From positions 1-64,000 of the forward strand of contig CASEHS010000003.1 of NCBI GenBank assembly GCA_949287815.1: a DNA stretch of 64,000 nucleotides, in the 5' to 3' direction. A program made the translations under genes and the position numbers. Below, one piece after another: positions 1-10,696 of the stretch (the stretch's first letter is position 1; each line of letters opens with the position of its first letter). The DNA comes from an uncultured Bacillota bacterium (GTDB lineage Bacteria > Bacillota > Clostridia > Christensenellales > Borkfalkiaceae). A model generated the notes under the pieces. The model was not told where the DNA came from. It was given only the letters and a program-made list of their open reading frames with translations, and searched no databases.

Positions 1-296
1 TTTCCCCATTTTTGAAATATGATCGTCGCGCTCTTTCCTTTCAGATATCCCATAAATACCGAAACGCTCATTTTGGGCGGGATCGATACAAGAATATGCA
101 CATGATCCGGACACACTTCTCCCTCTATGATCTCCACGCCTTTCCACTCGCAGAGTTTTCTTAATATCTCTCGTACTTCCTGCCTGTGTTCATCGTAAAA
201 CACTTTTCTCCGATATTTCGGCGCAAACACGATATGATACTTGCAATTCCATTTTGTATGTGCTAAACTGTTTATGGTATTAGATGAGTCTTTCAT
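1..296 (-). CDS. tnpA: IS200-family transposase TnpA (5' part, runs off the window)
   Basis: About 98 residues are visible from an ATG at 296, preceded by the Shine-Dalgarno sequence GGAGG. The translation contains KYHIVFAPKYRRK near residue 19 and CPDHVHILVSIPPK near residue 66. HVH is the metal-binding HUH pair of Y1 single-strand transposases. The catalytic tyrosine lies further on and is not in the window. The visible part is intact, with no frameshift. The gene follows the guaA cluster terminator, and its own leader is predicted to fold over the start codon, so expression is probably very low. Confidence 0.9.
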   Translation of the reverse strand, partial: MKDSSNTINSLAHTKWNCKYHIVFAPKYRRKVFYDEHRQEVREILRKLCEWKGVEIIEGEVCPDHVHILVSIPPKMSVSVFMGYLKGKSATIIFQKWG

Positions 297-384
297 TTTA
301 ATATCCTCCGATTGTGTTTTTCTTTTCTGACTGGCAGGTCAGTTCTTATTCTACACAATCGGAGTCTTTTTTTCAAGACTCATC
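283..384 (-). promoter_or_regulatory. concentric stem structure over the tnpA start
   Basis: Three nested inverted repeats surround the tnpA start: 283-292 with 375-384 (10 bp, perfect), 306-317 with 353-364 (12 bp, perfect) and 327-331 with 338-342. The ATG (294-296) lies between the outer and middle helices, and part of the GGAGG (305-309) is inside the middle helix. Folding of the mRNA should hide the ribosome site. IS200 tnpA is known to be repressed by 5' UTR structure of this sort. Confidence 0.7.
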
Positions 385-401
385 GGTAAACCTCTTTTCA
401 A

Positions 402-420
402 CCACGCGACTATCGCGTGG
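402..420. repeat. IS200-type left-end hairpin
   Basis: A perfect 8-bp palindrome (CCACGCGA/TCGCGTGG) with a 3-nt loop lies upstream of tnpA. Its size and place fit the subterminal hairpin that TnpA binds at the left end of IS200/IS605 elements. Confidence 0.6.
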
Positions 421-437
421 TTTTCTTTATACAAAAA

Positions 438-473
438 AACAAGGCGGAAGAAAATCATTCTTCCGCCTTGTTT
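438..473. terminator. bidirectional terminator after the guaA cluster
   Basis: A 15-bp stem (438-452 with 459-473) with a 6-nt loop carries A/T runs on both flanks. It lies 12 bases past the stop of the short guaA and separates the gua genes from the insertion sequence. Confidence 0.85.
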
Positions 474-484
474 TTTTATTATGA

Positions 485-1465
485 TTATTCCCATTCTATA
501 GTTCCCGTAGGCTTCGGAGTCAGATCATAAAGCACACGGTTTACACCTTTGACTTCTTTCGTGATCCTATCCGTAATATGCTGCAAAAGCGCAAACGGCA
601 CATCTTCTACCGTCGCCGTCATCGCATCTACCGTATTTACCGCACGAATAATGACGGGATATTCAAAAGAACGCTTATTATCCTTTACACCTACCGATTT
701 AAAATCAGGGACAATCGTAAAATACTGCCACACCTTGCCTTCGAGGCCGTTTTTCGCGAACTCCTCGCGTAGGATCGCATCCGATTCACGAACCGCTTCC
801 AATCTGTCACGTGTAATTGCACCAAGGCAGCGCACGCCCAATCCCGGGCCGGGGAACGGCTGACGGTAAACCATTCCGTCGGGCAATCCCAATGCTTTTC
901 CGACTACACGAACCTCATCCTTAAACAGGAACTTTAACGGCTCAACAAGTTCAAATTTTAAATCTTCGGGAAGTCCGCCGACGTTATGATGTGCCTTAAC
1001 AGGACCGCTTTCCAAAATATCAGGATAAATCGTGCCCTGTGCAAGAAATTCGATACCGGACTGTTTACGAGCTTCTTCTTCAAATACACGGATAAATTCA
1101 GCGCCGATGATTTTTCTTTTTTTCTCGGGCTCCGCAACTCCCGCCAGTTTATCGAGAAAACGGTCGACCGCATCTACGTAAACCAGATTTGCTTTCATCT
1201 GATTTTTGAAAACTTCTATTACCTGTTCGGGTTCACCTTTACGAAGCAGTCCGTGATTGACGTGCACACATACGAGATTCTGTCCGATCGCCTTAATCAG
1301 CAAGGCCGCAACAACAGATGAATCCACCCCGCCAGAAAGTGCTAACAATACTTTTTTATCCTTGACCTGTACCTGTATTGCAGCAACCTGTTCTGCAATA
1401 AACTTTTCTGCCAATGCAGCAGTTGTGATACGTTCCATTGTTTCGGGACGTTTATTGTTTTCCAT
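485..1465 (-). CDS. GMP synthase ATP-pyrophosphatase subunit, no glutaminase domain
   Basis: This 326-residue protein matches only the C-terminal two thirds of GuaA. The PP-loop SGGVDS is at 44-49, followed by [20 protein letters not shown] and the C-terminal PTGTIEWE that ends GMP synthases. The class I glutamine amidotransferase domain is absent. The ATG at 1465 has GGAGGA about 8 bases upstream. It lies 59 bp downstream of a complete guaA, to which it is clearly homologous but diverged. The predicted reaction is XMP + ATP + ammonia to GMP. It may use free ammonia or a separately encoded GATase (GuaA subunit A type), which is not in this window. The length suits the two-subunit form, so it is not an obvious fragment. 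Confidence 0.85.
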   Translation of the reverse strand: MENNKRPETMERITTAALAEKFIAEQVAAIQVQVKDKKVLLALSGGVDSSVVAALLIKAIGQNLVCVHVNHGLLRKGEPEQVIEVFKNQMKANLVYVDAVDRFLDKLAGVAEPEKKRKIIGAEFIRVFEEEARKQSGIEFLAQGTIYPDILESGPVKAHHNVGGLPEDLKFELVEPLKFLFKDEVRVVGKALGLPDGMVYRQPFPGPGLGVRCLGAITRDRLEAVRESDAILREEFAKNGLEGKVWQYFTIVPDFKSVGVKDNKRSFEYPVIIRAVNTVDAMTATVEDVPFALLQHITDRITKEVKGVNRVLYDLTPKPTGTIEWE

Positions 1466-1524
1466 TATTTCTTCCTCCGTGTCTCGATTTTATTCGTTAT
1501 ATTAAACTTTCTGATGACAAAATC

Positions 1525-3072
1525 TTATTCCCATTCGATCGTTGCAGGCGGTTTTGATGTGATATCATAAACGATCCTGTTCGCGTGATCTACTTCATTA
1601 ATGATCCTGCTCGAAATTTTTTCAAGAACCTCATACGGAATTTTTGCCCAATCTGCCGTCATTGCATCTACTGATGTCACAGCCCGCAAAGCAATCACAG
1701 GTTCATATGTTCTTGAATCCCCCATAACTCCTACGGTAGAGGTCGAAGTGATCACCGCGAAATATTGCCAAATTTCTTTATCCAGCCCCGCTTTTGCGAT
1801 CTCCTCTCTCAAAATGAAGTCTGCATCACGCAGTGTTTTTAATTTTTGCTCAGTGACCTCACCCATAATTCGGATCGCAAGTCCCGGGCCGGGGAAAGGT
1901 TGTCTGCGGACTACTGTATCGGGAAGTCCTAACTCTGTTCCTACCTTGCGAACTTCGTCTTTGAACAAATCACGCAAAGGTTCAATAATTTCCTTGAAAT
2001 CGACTACAGAAGGCAAACCGCCTACATTATGATGACTTTTTATGACTGCTGAAACGCCTTTGCCGCTTTCGATCACATCAGGATAAATCGTACCCTGCAC
2101 CAAAAAGTCGACCGCGCCGATTTTCTTCGCCTCAACTTCAAAAACTTTAATAAATTCTTCGCCTATGATCTTACGTTTTTTCTCCGGCTCGGATACACCC
2201 GCAAGACGGGAAAGAAAACGCTCTTTTGCATCAATTTTTATAAGATTCATTTTCAGCTTTTCGCCGAATACGGAGACAACTTCTTCCGCTTCTCCCTTGC
2301 GCAAAAGCCCGTGATCCACAAACACACAGGTGAGATTATCTCCCGCAGCACGGTGAATAAGCGCAGCCGCCACGGCACTGTCTACTCCGCCTGAAAGCGC
2401 ACAAAGCACCTTCTTACCTTCCAGCTTTTCGCGAAGGTTCTCGACTTGCTGCGCAACAAAATTAGACATAGTCCAGTCGCCGTCAGCCTTGCACACATCA
2501 AAAAGAAAATTATGAAGAATTTTTTCTCCTTCGGCGGTATGATGCACTTCCGTATGGAATTGAACCCCGTAAATTTTCTTATCACTGTTCTCAAAAGCCG
2601 CAGCAGGACACGTTTTTGTAGTTGCCGTAATCCGAAATCCCGCAGGAACTTCGCTTACATAATCGGTATGACTCATCCAACAAACATTTCGAGATGAAAC
2701 ATCCTTAAATAATAAAGAGTCTTTTGAATATTCTATTTCGCATTTACCGTATTCGCGGGTATCTGCGTGCATCACTTTACCGCCCAATTCATGAGCGATC
2801 AGCTGACAACCGTAACAAATACCCAGAACGGGCACTCCTAACTCAAATACACGTTCATCTACACGCGGAGCCCCTTCTTCATAAACACTGTTCGGTCCGC
2901 CCGTAAAAATTATACCTATCGGTGCATATTCTTTGATTTTTTCAAAACTGATATCGTACGGCAAAAGATCACAATACACTTTCTGTTCGCGCACGCGGCG
3001 AGCAATCAACTGATTATACTGCCCACCGAAATCCAGAATCAAAACTTTCTGATGTCCCTTGTTTTTTTGCAT
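1525..3072 (-). CDS. guaA: GMP synthase (glutamine-hydrolysing), full length
   Basis: This 515-residue enzyme converts XMP to GMP using glutamine and ATP, the last step of guanylate synthesis in the cytosol. The N-terminal class I GATase has Cys86 in GICYGCQ and His173/Glu175 in FHTEVHH. The PP-loop SGGVDS is at 227-232, and the dimerisation domain ends in PPATIEWE. Length and domain order are standard. The Shine-Dalgarno is poor: GGAGA lies about 17 bases before the ATG. It follows guaB, with a hairpin in the 110-bp gap, and precedes a second guaA-like gene lacking the GATase. Confidence 0.96.
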   Translation of the reverse strand: MQKNKGHQKVLILDFGGQYNQLIARRVREQKVYCDLLPYDISFEKIKEYAPIGIIFTGGPNSVYEEGAPRVDERVFELGVPVLGICYGCQLIAHELGGKVMHADTREYGKCEIEYSKDSLLFKDVSSRNVCWMSHTDYVSEVPAGFRITATTKTCPAAAFENSDKKIYGVQFHTEVHHTAEGEKILHNFLFDVCKADGDWTMSNFVAQQVENLREKLEGKKVLCALSGGVDSAVAAALIHRAAGDNLTCVFVDHGLLRKGEAEEVVSVFGEKLKMNLIKIDAKERFLSRLAGVSEPEKKRKIIGEEFIKVFEVEAKKIGAVDFLVQGTIYPDVIESGKGVSAVIKSHHNVGGLPSVVDFKEIIEPLRDLFKDEVRKVGTELGLPDTVVRRQPFPGPGLAIRIMGEVTEQKLKTLRDADFILREEIAKAGLDKEIWQYFAVITSTSTVGVMGDSRTYEPVIALRAVTSVDAMTADWAKIPYEVLEKISSRIINEVDHANRIVYDITSKPPATIEWE

Positions 3073-3122
3073 AAATATTTTCTTAATTATCTCCGATTAA
3101 AATGACCTTTCGCGCTTTTGGA

Positions 3123-3152
3123 AAACGATGTACCGTTATAGGTACATCGTTT
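3123..3152 (-). terminator. hairpin between guaB and guaA, weak terminator or attenuator
   Basis: A 12-bp perfect stem (3123-3134 with 3141-3152) has a 6-nt loop. On the minus strand it is followed by only TTTTCC, so it would terminate weakly. It could lower guaA expression relative to guaB. Confidence 0.5.
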
Positions 3153-3182
3153 CTTGCTGAATTTCCGATTTTGCTTCCTGAA

Positions 3183-4694
<1,512 letters not shown>

Positions 4695-4715
4695 TTAATA
4701 TATTTATTTCAGCAA

Positions 4716-5390
4716 TCACTCAGCAGCCGTTTCTTGCTGCTCCATAAATAAACTCAGCACCTCAATAAGTTCACTCAGATTTTTCCCATCCGGCTCCGAG
4801 TCAAAATCAACCGTTTCCGAAATGCTCTTTAACTCGTTCAAAATCTGACCCGTAAAATCATAATCTTTCGCATCCATTGCAATAACCGACAAAAACATTA
4901 CTGCATTATTACTCGAAAACTGATCTCTGTTCATCAAAAAAGCAGTTCTGATCGATTCCTTTTTATTGCCGACACGGTACTGCGCCTCCGAAATTATCGA
5001 AGTATAATATTGTGAATAAGAGATCCATTCTCCTGAATTTTCATTTCCCTGTTCAGCAGGAGAATTGCCGATCTGTGCATAATGATCTTTTTTCTCGCAA
5101 AACTTTCTGAAATCTTTCTTGGAAATAAACCTATCTCCATATTCAGAAACAACCTTCCAAGTTTGAGACGCATAACCGTATTCAACTACTTCTGCAAGAT
5201 CTTCAATTTCGCCCGTGCGGTTGTAGACTGAAACCGCATAGCTTGTACTCGCCTTTTCCATGCCCAAATGGTCCGTTATTGTAAGCATCACAGACGGAAA
5301 AATCAGAGACAAAACCCCAAACAATATTAACACAAAAGCCAAAAAACAGGCAAGAGTGATCAATGCAGTTTTTGTTACTAGTTTACCCAA
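4716..5390 (-). CDS. membrane-anchored protein of unknown function
   Basis: This 224-residue protein is not recognised. One hydrophobic segment spans about residues 9-37, followed by a charged, probably extracellular region without cysteines or a motif I can name. The C-terminal half (about 130-220) has helix-like, repeat-like character suggestive of a TPR-type scaffold, which is only an impression. Translation starts at TTG, with GGAGAGAGAG directly before it. A good promoter lies upstream (5509-5537). It is divergent from the lipoprotein gene at 5620 and upstream of guaB in the same direction. Confidence 0.7.
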   Translation of the reverse strand: MGKLVTKTALITLACFLAFVLILFGVLSLIFPSVMLTITDHLGMEKASTSYAVSVYNRTGEIEDLAEVVEYGYASQTWKVVSEYGDRFISKKDFRKFCEKKDHYAQIGNSPAEQGNENSGEWISYSQYYTSIISEAQYRVGNKKESIRTAFLMNRDQFSSNNAVMFLSVIAMDAKDYDFTGQILNELKSISETVDFDSEPDGKNLSELIEVLSLFMEQQETAAE

Positions 5391-5508
5391 CTCTCTCTCC
5401 GCAAAACATAAATTTATCGATAATGCAATATCACATTACTTCTTACAAAAGACTGATGCGATATTGCTGCGCAAGATTCTGGCCATAAAAACAAATCTAA
5501 TTTGAGTT

Positions 5509-5537
5509 ATTTTATCATACCCGCCAAAAAAAATCAA
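5509..5537 (-). promoter_or_regulatory. sigma-A-type promoter for the 4716-5390 gene
   Basis: TTGATT-N17-TAAAAT with an extended TG before the -10. This predicts an untranslated leader of about 110 nt before the TTG start at 5390. Confidence 0.55.
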
Positions 5538-5619
5538 CTGATTCAGAAAAAATTATCATTTTCTGCCCACATAAAAAATAAAATATTAAACAAAGAAACT
5601 CTCCGAGGAGATAAACCTT

Positions 5620-6288
5620 ATGAAAAAAATTTTAACTGTATCTGTACTTTTACTGATTCTGACCATTCTTTTTCCGCTTTCCGCCTGTAAGCATGAAACA
5701 GATTATTCAGATTATGTTTCCGAAAACAGATCCGAAGTTTACGCTTCCGATCAAAACGACAGCTATCTTCGCGCGTATTGGTCTGAACGTGAATACCCCT
5801 ACACCGCAGACGGTATTATTTCAAAGAAAAGCATCTATTTTGAAGTAAATGTTTCCTTACCGGATAAAACGCGCACAAGAAATATTTCTTTTAACATCGG
5901 CGGGAAAAAATATGGCGGTGAAATGAGTTTCGACAGTGTCTCTCAACAATATACCTACTCCGAAGGAATTCCTTGTCCGAATGAAAATGAACTCACCTTC
6001 ACCGTTACAGATGAAGAAAACGAAGAAACCTTGACTTTTACGGCAAAGCGAGTAAAAACCGAAAAAACACTTTCCGTTTCATCTTTGCTATCCTCTATTG
6101 CCAAAGAACGAATGAAAAACATCAAAGAATATTTCGGCACAGATTTTAACGGAGAAATTTACGTAAGACTTATTTATGAAGCCGATAAATGCTATTACTA
6201 TGTAGGATTTATCGGAAAAGACGGCAGATGTATCGCCTTTCTTGCAGACGGAGAAACCGCAAAAATTCTTGCAGAAAAAGCAGACTGA
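5620..6288 (+). CDS. lipoprotein of unknown function
   Basis: This 222-residue protein has a type II signal peptide: MKKI, a hydrophobic core and the lipobox LSAC with Cys about 23. It should be a lipid-anchored protein on the outer face of the membrane. The rest is hydrophilic with alternating beta-like segments (about 70-145) and a C-terminal part with paired tyrosines. No family is recognised. GAGGAG lies about 10 bases upstream of the ATG. The neighbours are a divergent membrane protein and a convergent hemW, separated by a shared terminator. Confidence 0.8.
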   Translation: MKKILTVSVLLLILTILFPLSACKHETDYSDYVSENRSEVYASDQNDSYLRAYWSEREYPYTADGIISKKSIYFEVNVSLPDKTRTRNISFNIGGKKYGGEMSFDSVSQQYTYSEGIPCPNENELTFTVTDEENEETLTFTAKRVKTEKTLSVSSLLSSIAKERMKNIKEYFGTDFNGEIYVRLIYEADKCYYYVGFIGKDGRCIAFLADGETAKILAEKAD

Positions 6289-6323
6289 TTTTTCAAGTAT
6301 AAAATATTCTTAATTCATAAAAG

Positions 6324-6356
6324 AAATCCACCCGATCTCATTAATCGGGTGGATTT
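6324..6356. terminator. bidirectional terminator between lipoprotein gene and hemW
   Basis: A 13-bp perfect stem (6324-6336 with 6344-6356) with a 7-nt loop and A/T flanks lies between convergent genes. Confidence 0.85.
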
Positions 6357-6384
6357 AACGTTATTATATCTGACATAATACTTT

Positions 6385-7497
6385 TCAATCTTTTAAAAAA
6401 TCAATAATGATTGTATTTTGCACATAAAGATATTCATCTTTTATTTTCAGGCGCGTATCTGAAATATCCAGTTGAGACAAATGTTTTTTAATAGCTTCGG
6501 CATATTCAGTATTAAAATCTTTTCCGAATTCCCTCGCAAAAGCCACAAGATCAAGTCCCTCACTGGTTCTTAAAGCCAGCATTATCTTTTCAAATTCTGC
6601 ATCCCTGCCGCTGATTTTTTCATCATCCACAACCGGATAAAAATCACTAAGAATACATTTTATGTATTCGTCCAAGTCAGGTGTATTGGTAAATCTTCTG
6701 CCACACATAAACGAACTTGCCGCCACACCAAAACCTATATATTCTCCCCTTTCCCAATAATTTAAATTATGTCTCGATTCAAAACCTTTTTTTGCAAAAT
6801 TAGAAACCTCATATCGATAATATCCTAATGAGGCCAAAAGTTTTCTCGCTTTGTCGTAGATTTCTGCAACCTCATCCCCATCCGGCAACTCCCCATTCAG
6901 ATAATCGGTATAGATCGGCGTGCCGTCTTCCGGAGTCAAGGCATACATCGAAATATGATTTACTCCAAAGCTATCGGCGAAACGAATTGTCCTTTCCACT
7001 TTCTCAAACGTCTGATCTTTTAAACCGATCATGACATCAGCGCTTTTATTTACGTCTCCGATCAATCTACATGTTTGCGCAAAATCATCAGCTGTATGAA
7101 TTCTGCCGAGATCTTCAAGTTCCTCATTATCCGAAGATTGCAGCCCTATTGAAAACCGATTAATTCCGCACTTTTTATAAGTTTTTATCTTCTCCTCTGT
7201 AACCGTACCCGGATTTACCTCAATAGTTATTTCAGCTCCATCGGAAAGAGTAAAATATCTGCGTATACAGTTCATGCAACCGACAATCAGCTTTTCATCG
7301 ATAACAGAGGGCGTACCTCCGCCAAAATAAACAGTATCAAAAATTTTACCCTTTAATTCCTTGCCGCGCAGTTTCATTTCTTTATAAAGGCAAGCCATAT
7401 ACGCCTCTGCAAACCCTATCTTCCCCGGATAAGAAGTAAAGTCACAATAGCGGCATTTAGATTTACAAAAAGGAATATGAATATAGATCCCAGCCAT
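6385..7497 (-). CDS. hemW: radical SAM heme chaperone HemW-like
   Basis: This 370-residue radical SAM protein has the cluster motif CKSKCRYC near the N-terminus and GGGTPS near residue 58. It resembles coproporphyrinogen oxidase HemN but has the HemW layout: it starts at the radical SAM barrel and lacks the HemN N-terminal extension. HemW family members bind heme and are thought to deliver it; they are often misannotated as HemN. I prefer ATG 7497, with GGAG 8 bases upstream, to the overlapping TTG at 7500. Confidence 0.9.
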   Translation of the reverse strand: MAGIYIHIPFCKSKCRYCDFTSYPGKIGFAEAYMACLYKEMKLRGKELKGKIFDTVYFGGGTPSVIDEKLIVGCMNCIRRYFTLSDGAEITIEVNPGTVTEEKIKTYKKCGINRFSIGLQSSDNEELEDLGRIHTADDFAQTCRLIGDVNKSADVMIGLKDQTFEKVERTIRFADSFGVNHISMYALTPEDGTPIYTDYLNGELPDGDEVAEIYDKARKLLASLGYYRYEVSNFAKKGFESRHNLNYWERGEYIGFGVAASSFMCGRRFTNTPDLDEYIKCILSDFYPVVDDEKISGRDAEFEKIMLALRTSEGLDLVAFAREFGKDFNTEYAEAIKKHLSQLDISDTRLKIKDEYLYVQNTIIIDFLKD

Positions 7498-7574
7498 CAA
7501 AAAAGCTCCATTTTATGATATTATGCCACGCATAGTACATTGTAGAAATTAATTTTTAGGTAATTTTGATTAAT

Positions 7575-7898
7575 TTACAACAAAATTCCGAACCTTCCCA
7601 AATCAACGTAAAAACAACCATCCCTATCAAAAACCTTAACACCTTCCGCTTCCAACAGCTGCTTTTGGATATTTGCACCACCAAAAGCGAAAGCGGGAGC
7701 AAGCCGCCCCTCCCTGTTTACCACACGGTGACAAGGAATAATACCAGGCAAAGGGTTGACGTGGAGCGCATACCCAACCGCACGTGACGAGCGGGGCGAT
7801 CCTATTTTTGCCGCAATCTGTCCGTAAGTAACAACGCGCCCTTTCGGAATCTGAGATACAACCTCGTATACCCTACCAAAAAATCCCTGATCTTTCAT
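7575..7898 (-). CDS. single-domain MGMT/ATL-like DNA alkylation protein
   Basis: About 107 residues correspond to the C-terminal DNA-binding domain of O6-methylguanine methyltransferase. YGQIAAKIG is the helix-turn-helix region and IPCHRVV carries the alkyl-acceptor cysteine. The N-terminal Ada-like domain is missing, as in alkyltransferase-like proteins. Those usually replace the cysteine by tryptophan, but here it is kept, so real transferase activity is possible. The start is uncertain: ATG 7898 or TTG 7913, neither with a good Shine-Dalgarno. It lies just downstream of lepA and may depend on its transcript. Confidence 0.8.
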   Translation of the reverse strand: MKDQGFFGRVYEVVSQIPKGRVVTYGQIAAKIGSPRSSRAVGYALHVNPLPGIIPCHRVVNREGRLAPAFAFGGANIQKQLLEAEGVKVFDRDGCFYVDLGRFGILL

Positions 7899-7942
7899 TT
7901 TGCGATATACCAAAAAAATTTTTGAAAAAACTTGCTTTTTGT

Positions 7943-9748
7943 TTACTTATTTGTTTTCAGTATTGACATAAAAACTTCAGAAGGTACTTCCACAGATCCT
8001 ATACTGCGCATACGCTTTTTACCTTCCTTCTGTTTTTCCAGCAACTTCTTTTTACGCGTTATATCTCCGCCGTAACATTTAGCCAAGACATCTTTTCGAA
8101 CCGCTTTTACTGTTTCTCTTGCAATAATTTTACCCCCGACAGCCGCCTGAATGGGTATTTCAAACAACTGCCTCGGAATTGCCTCTTTTAAATTTTCAGC
8201 AAGCTCTCTTCCCCTCGGATATGCCCTGTCTTTATGCACGATCATAGAAAGCGCATCACAAACATCTCCGTTCAATAAAATATCCAGTTTTACAAGATCA
8301 CTCTTTTCATAACCTGTAATTTCGTAATCAAAACTAGCATAACCGCGCGTCCTGGATTTTATCCCATCAAAAAAATCATAAATGATTTCATTTAAAGGCA
8401 GAGAATACAATAATTTTACTCTCTTCGCGTCAAGGTATGTCATGTCCTTAAAAACACCGCGCTTTTCCTGACACAGATCCATGATCGACCCGATATATTC
8501 GGGCGGAGAATAAATTTCCGCTTTCACGATCGGTTCTTCCATATACTCTATATCCGTTGTCTCAGGCAAATGGGAAGGGTTATCCACAAAAAACTCTTCC
8601 CCGTCCGTTTTATGCACTTTATAAGACACACTCGGTGCGGTAGTAATAATATCCAAATTAAATTCACGCTCGATCCGCTCCTGAATGATCTCCATATGCA
8701 AAAGTCCTAAAAATCCGCAACGAAAGCCAAAACCAAGCGCAACCGAGGTATCAGGTTCAAAAATCAACGCGGCATCATTCAGTTGAAGTTTTAACAAAGC
8801 ATCTTTCAGATCGTTAAATTTACTGCCGTCAAGAGGATAAATACCGCAGAACACCACCGGCTGCACTTTTTTATAACCAGGCAAAGGCTTTTCCGCTCCC
8901 CCGACCGCATTAGTGAGAGTATCACCCACTGCAACATCCTGAATACTTTTGATGCTTGCCGCTACATACCCTACTTCACCCGCTGAAAGAATATCTTTCG
9001 GCGCCAATTTCGGACTGAAAGCACCGACCTCAGTCACCTCGTACTGTTTATCCGAACGGAAAGTTTTGATCTGATCCCCAACCTTTACGCTTCCGTCTTT
9101 AATTCTCACAAAGAGAATTACCCCTTTGTAATTATCATAATAACTGTCAAAAATCAGTGCTTTAAGCGGAGCTTCCGTATCCCCCTCCGGCGGAGGAATC
9201 AGTTTACAGACACTCTCCAGCACATCTTTCATATTTGTGCCTTCTTTTGCCGATACACAAGGCGCATTTGCAGCATCAAGGCCGATTACTTCTTCTATTT
9301 CTTTTTTTGTTCCTTCTATATCCGCTGACGCCAAATCTATCTTATTGATCACGGGAATAATTTCAAGATCGTTTTCCAGCGCAAGATAAACATTTGCCAA
9401 GGTTTGCGCTTCGATACCCTGCGTAGCATCGACAACAAGGATCGCCCCTTCACACGCCGCAAGCGAGCGAGAAACCTCATAAGTAAAGTCAACGTGACCT
9501 GGCGTATCTATCAGATTAAATTCATATTCGTTACCGTCATCAGCCTTATAAAACATTCTTACAGGCGTCAGTTTTATTGTTATACCTCTCTCGCGTTCCA
9601 GATCCATTGAATCAAGCAACTGCTCTTCCATATCACGCTGAGAAACCTGTCCCGTAAGTTCCATAATTCTGTCCGCAATCGTACTCTTGCCATGATCGAT
9701 ATGCGCTATAATACAAAAATTTCTGATAAAACGATTCGGTTTTGCCAT
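7943..9748 (-). CDS. lepA: elongation factor 4 (LepA)
   Basis: This 601-residue translational GTPase acts on ribosomes and has been proposed to back-translocate them or to help 30S biogenesis. It shows the G1 motif [18 protein letters not shown], and the LepA-specific C-terminal domain with [16 protein letters not shown]. The length is normal for the family. GGAG precedes the ATG by 7 bases. It is divergent from the glycerophosphodiesterase gene across a 168-bp gap. Confidence 0.97.
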   Translation of the reverse strand: MAKPNRFIRNFCIIAHIDHGKSTIADRIMELTGQVSQRDMEEQLLDSMDLERERGITIKLTPVRMFYKADDGNEYEFNLIDTPGHVDFTYEVSRSLAACEGAILVVDATQGIEAQTLANVYLALENDLEIIPVINKIDLASADIEGTKKEIEEVIGLDAANAPCVSAKEGTNMKDVLESVCKLIPPPEGDTEAPLKALIFDSYYDNYKGVILFVRIKDGSVKVGDQIKTFRSDKQYEVTEVGAFSPKLAPKDILSAGEVGYVAASIKSIQDVAVGDTLTNAVGGAEKPLPGYKKVQPVVFCGIYPLDGSKFNDLKDALLKLQLNDAALIFEPDTSVALGFGFRCGFLGLLHMEIIQERIEREFNLDIITTAPSVSYKVHKTDGEEFFVDNPSHLPETTDIEYMEEPIVKAEIYSPPEYIGSIMDLCQEKRGVFKDMTYLDAKRVKLLYSLPLNEIIYDFFDGIKSRTRGYASFDYEITGYEKSDLVKLDILLNGDVCDALSMIVHKDRAYPRGRELAENLKEAIPRQLFEIPIQAAVGGKIIARETVKAVRKDVLAKCYGGDITRKKKLLEKQKEGKKRMRSIGSVEVPSEVFMSILKTNK

Positions 9749-9855
9749 TCTTTACTCCATCAGTAACTTCTTTGACCTCATTTTTCATATAGATAAAAAA
9801 TGACTCTTTTACTTCCCTCCTATTATATAAAAATTCTTAAAAATTAGCAAACGAA

Positions 9856-9884
9856 TTGCAAAATTTTCACGCTTGCTATATAAT
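9856..9884 (+). promoter_or_regulatory. promoter of the glycerophosphodiesterase gene
   Basis: TTGCAA-N17-TATAAT lies 33 bases before the ATG at 9917, with CGGAGG in between. Confidence 0.75.
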
Positions 9885-9916
9885 ATTTTCGTAAAATCAC
9901 GGAGGCAACAAGCATT

Positions 9917-10657
9917 ATGCGTATCCCTGACGACAGTTTTCTTAAAAACACCCCTATCGCACATCGCGGTTATCACGACCAATCCTTAAACATTCCCGAA
10001 AACTCATACGCCGCTTTCGATCGGGCAATCAATTTCGGGTATGCGATCGAAACTGACGTTCGCTTCACCAAAGACGGCAAAATCGTTCTGTTCCACGACG
10101 ACACATTAAACCGAATGACCGACGGAACGGGCAAAGTCTATGATAAAACTTTTGAGGAATTACAAAGATATACACTCGGATCATCTGAAGAAAAGATACC
10201 TGAATTTAACGATTTTTTAAATTATATAAACGGAAGAGTACCTCTTCTGATCGAAATAAAACATCAACCGGAACGAAGCGATCTTGTAAGCAAAACAATA
10301 GATTGCTTAAAAAATTATAAAGGTGAATTCGCCTTACAATCCTTTCACCCTCTGTATGTTTTGGAAATGAAAAAAGCAGCCCCTCAAATACTGCGCGGAC
10401 AGCTTGCAACCTTTATGGAAAAATTCAGTCTCAAAAATCATATCATCAAAAACATGAATCTTAATTTTATAACAAAACCCGACTTTATAAGTTACAACAG
10501 TCAAAACCTGCCCTTCTCAAAAGCCAAGAAAAAAAACAAACTTCTTCTCGCCTGGACAGTTCGCACAGAGGAAGAATACTATAGAGTTTCCCCTTATGTA
10601 GACAATGTTATTTTTGAAAATATTCGTCCTGAATTGCTCTCAAAAAATAAAAATTAA
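9917..10657 (+). CDS. glycerophosphodiester phosphodiesterase family protein
   Basis: This 246-residue protein, without a signal peptide, has the GDPD TIM-barrel hallmarks: AHRGYH near residue 16, PENSYAAF, ETDVRFTKDG and LFHDDTLNR (His and acidic metal ligands), then IEIK. It should hydrolyse glycerophosphodiesters to glycerol-3-phosphate and an alcohol, in the cytosol. It is a single-gene unit with its own promoter and terminator. The exact substrate cannot be told from the sequence. Confidence 0.92.
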   Translation: MRIPDDSFLKNTPIAHRGYHDQSLNIPENSYAAFDRAINFGYAIETDVRFTKDGKIVLFHDDTLNRMTDGTGKVYDKTFEELQRYTLGSSEEKIPEFNDFLNYINGRVPLLIEIKHQPERSDLVSKTIDCLKNYKGEFALQSFHPLYVLEMKKAAPQILRGQLATFMEKFSLKNHIIKNMNLNFITKPDFISYNSQNLPFSKAKKKNKLLLAWTVRTEEEYYRVSPYVDNVIFENIRPELLSKNKN

Positions 10658-10696
10658 TTCAATATAAAACTAAAAATTGTGAATCCTTACTTTCAT

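Larger units (their letters stand above)
1..425 (-). mobile_element. IS200/IS605-type insertion sequence, left part only
   Basis: The window opens inside an IS200/IS605-like element. It holds the 5' part of tnpA, a long structured leader and a compact hairpin (402-420) of the kind that marks the left end in this family. These elements have no terminal inverted repeats and move as single strands through a Y1 HUH transposase. The outer boundary is inferred to lie just past the hairpin, about 420-435, next to the guaA terminator. The other end is outside the window, so completeness cannot be judged. Confidence 0.75.

Noticed and set aside
485..3072. The two guaA-like genes as one gene broken by frameshift
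   Set aside because: Both have their own PP-loop, C-terminus and stop codon, and they differ in sequence; the short one has its own Shine-Dalgarno.
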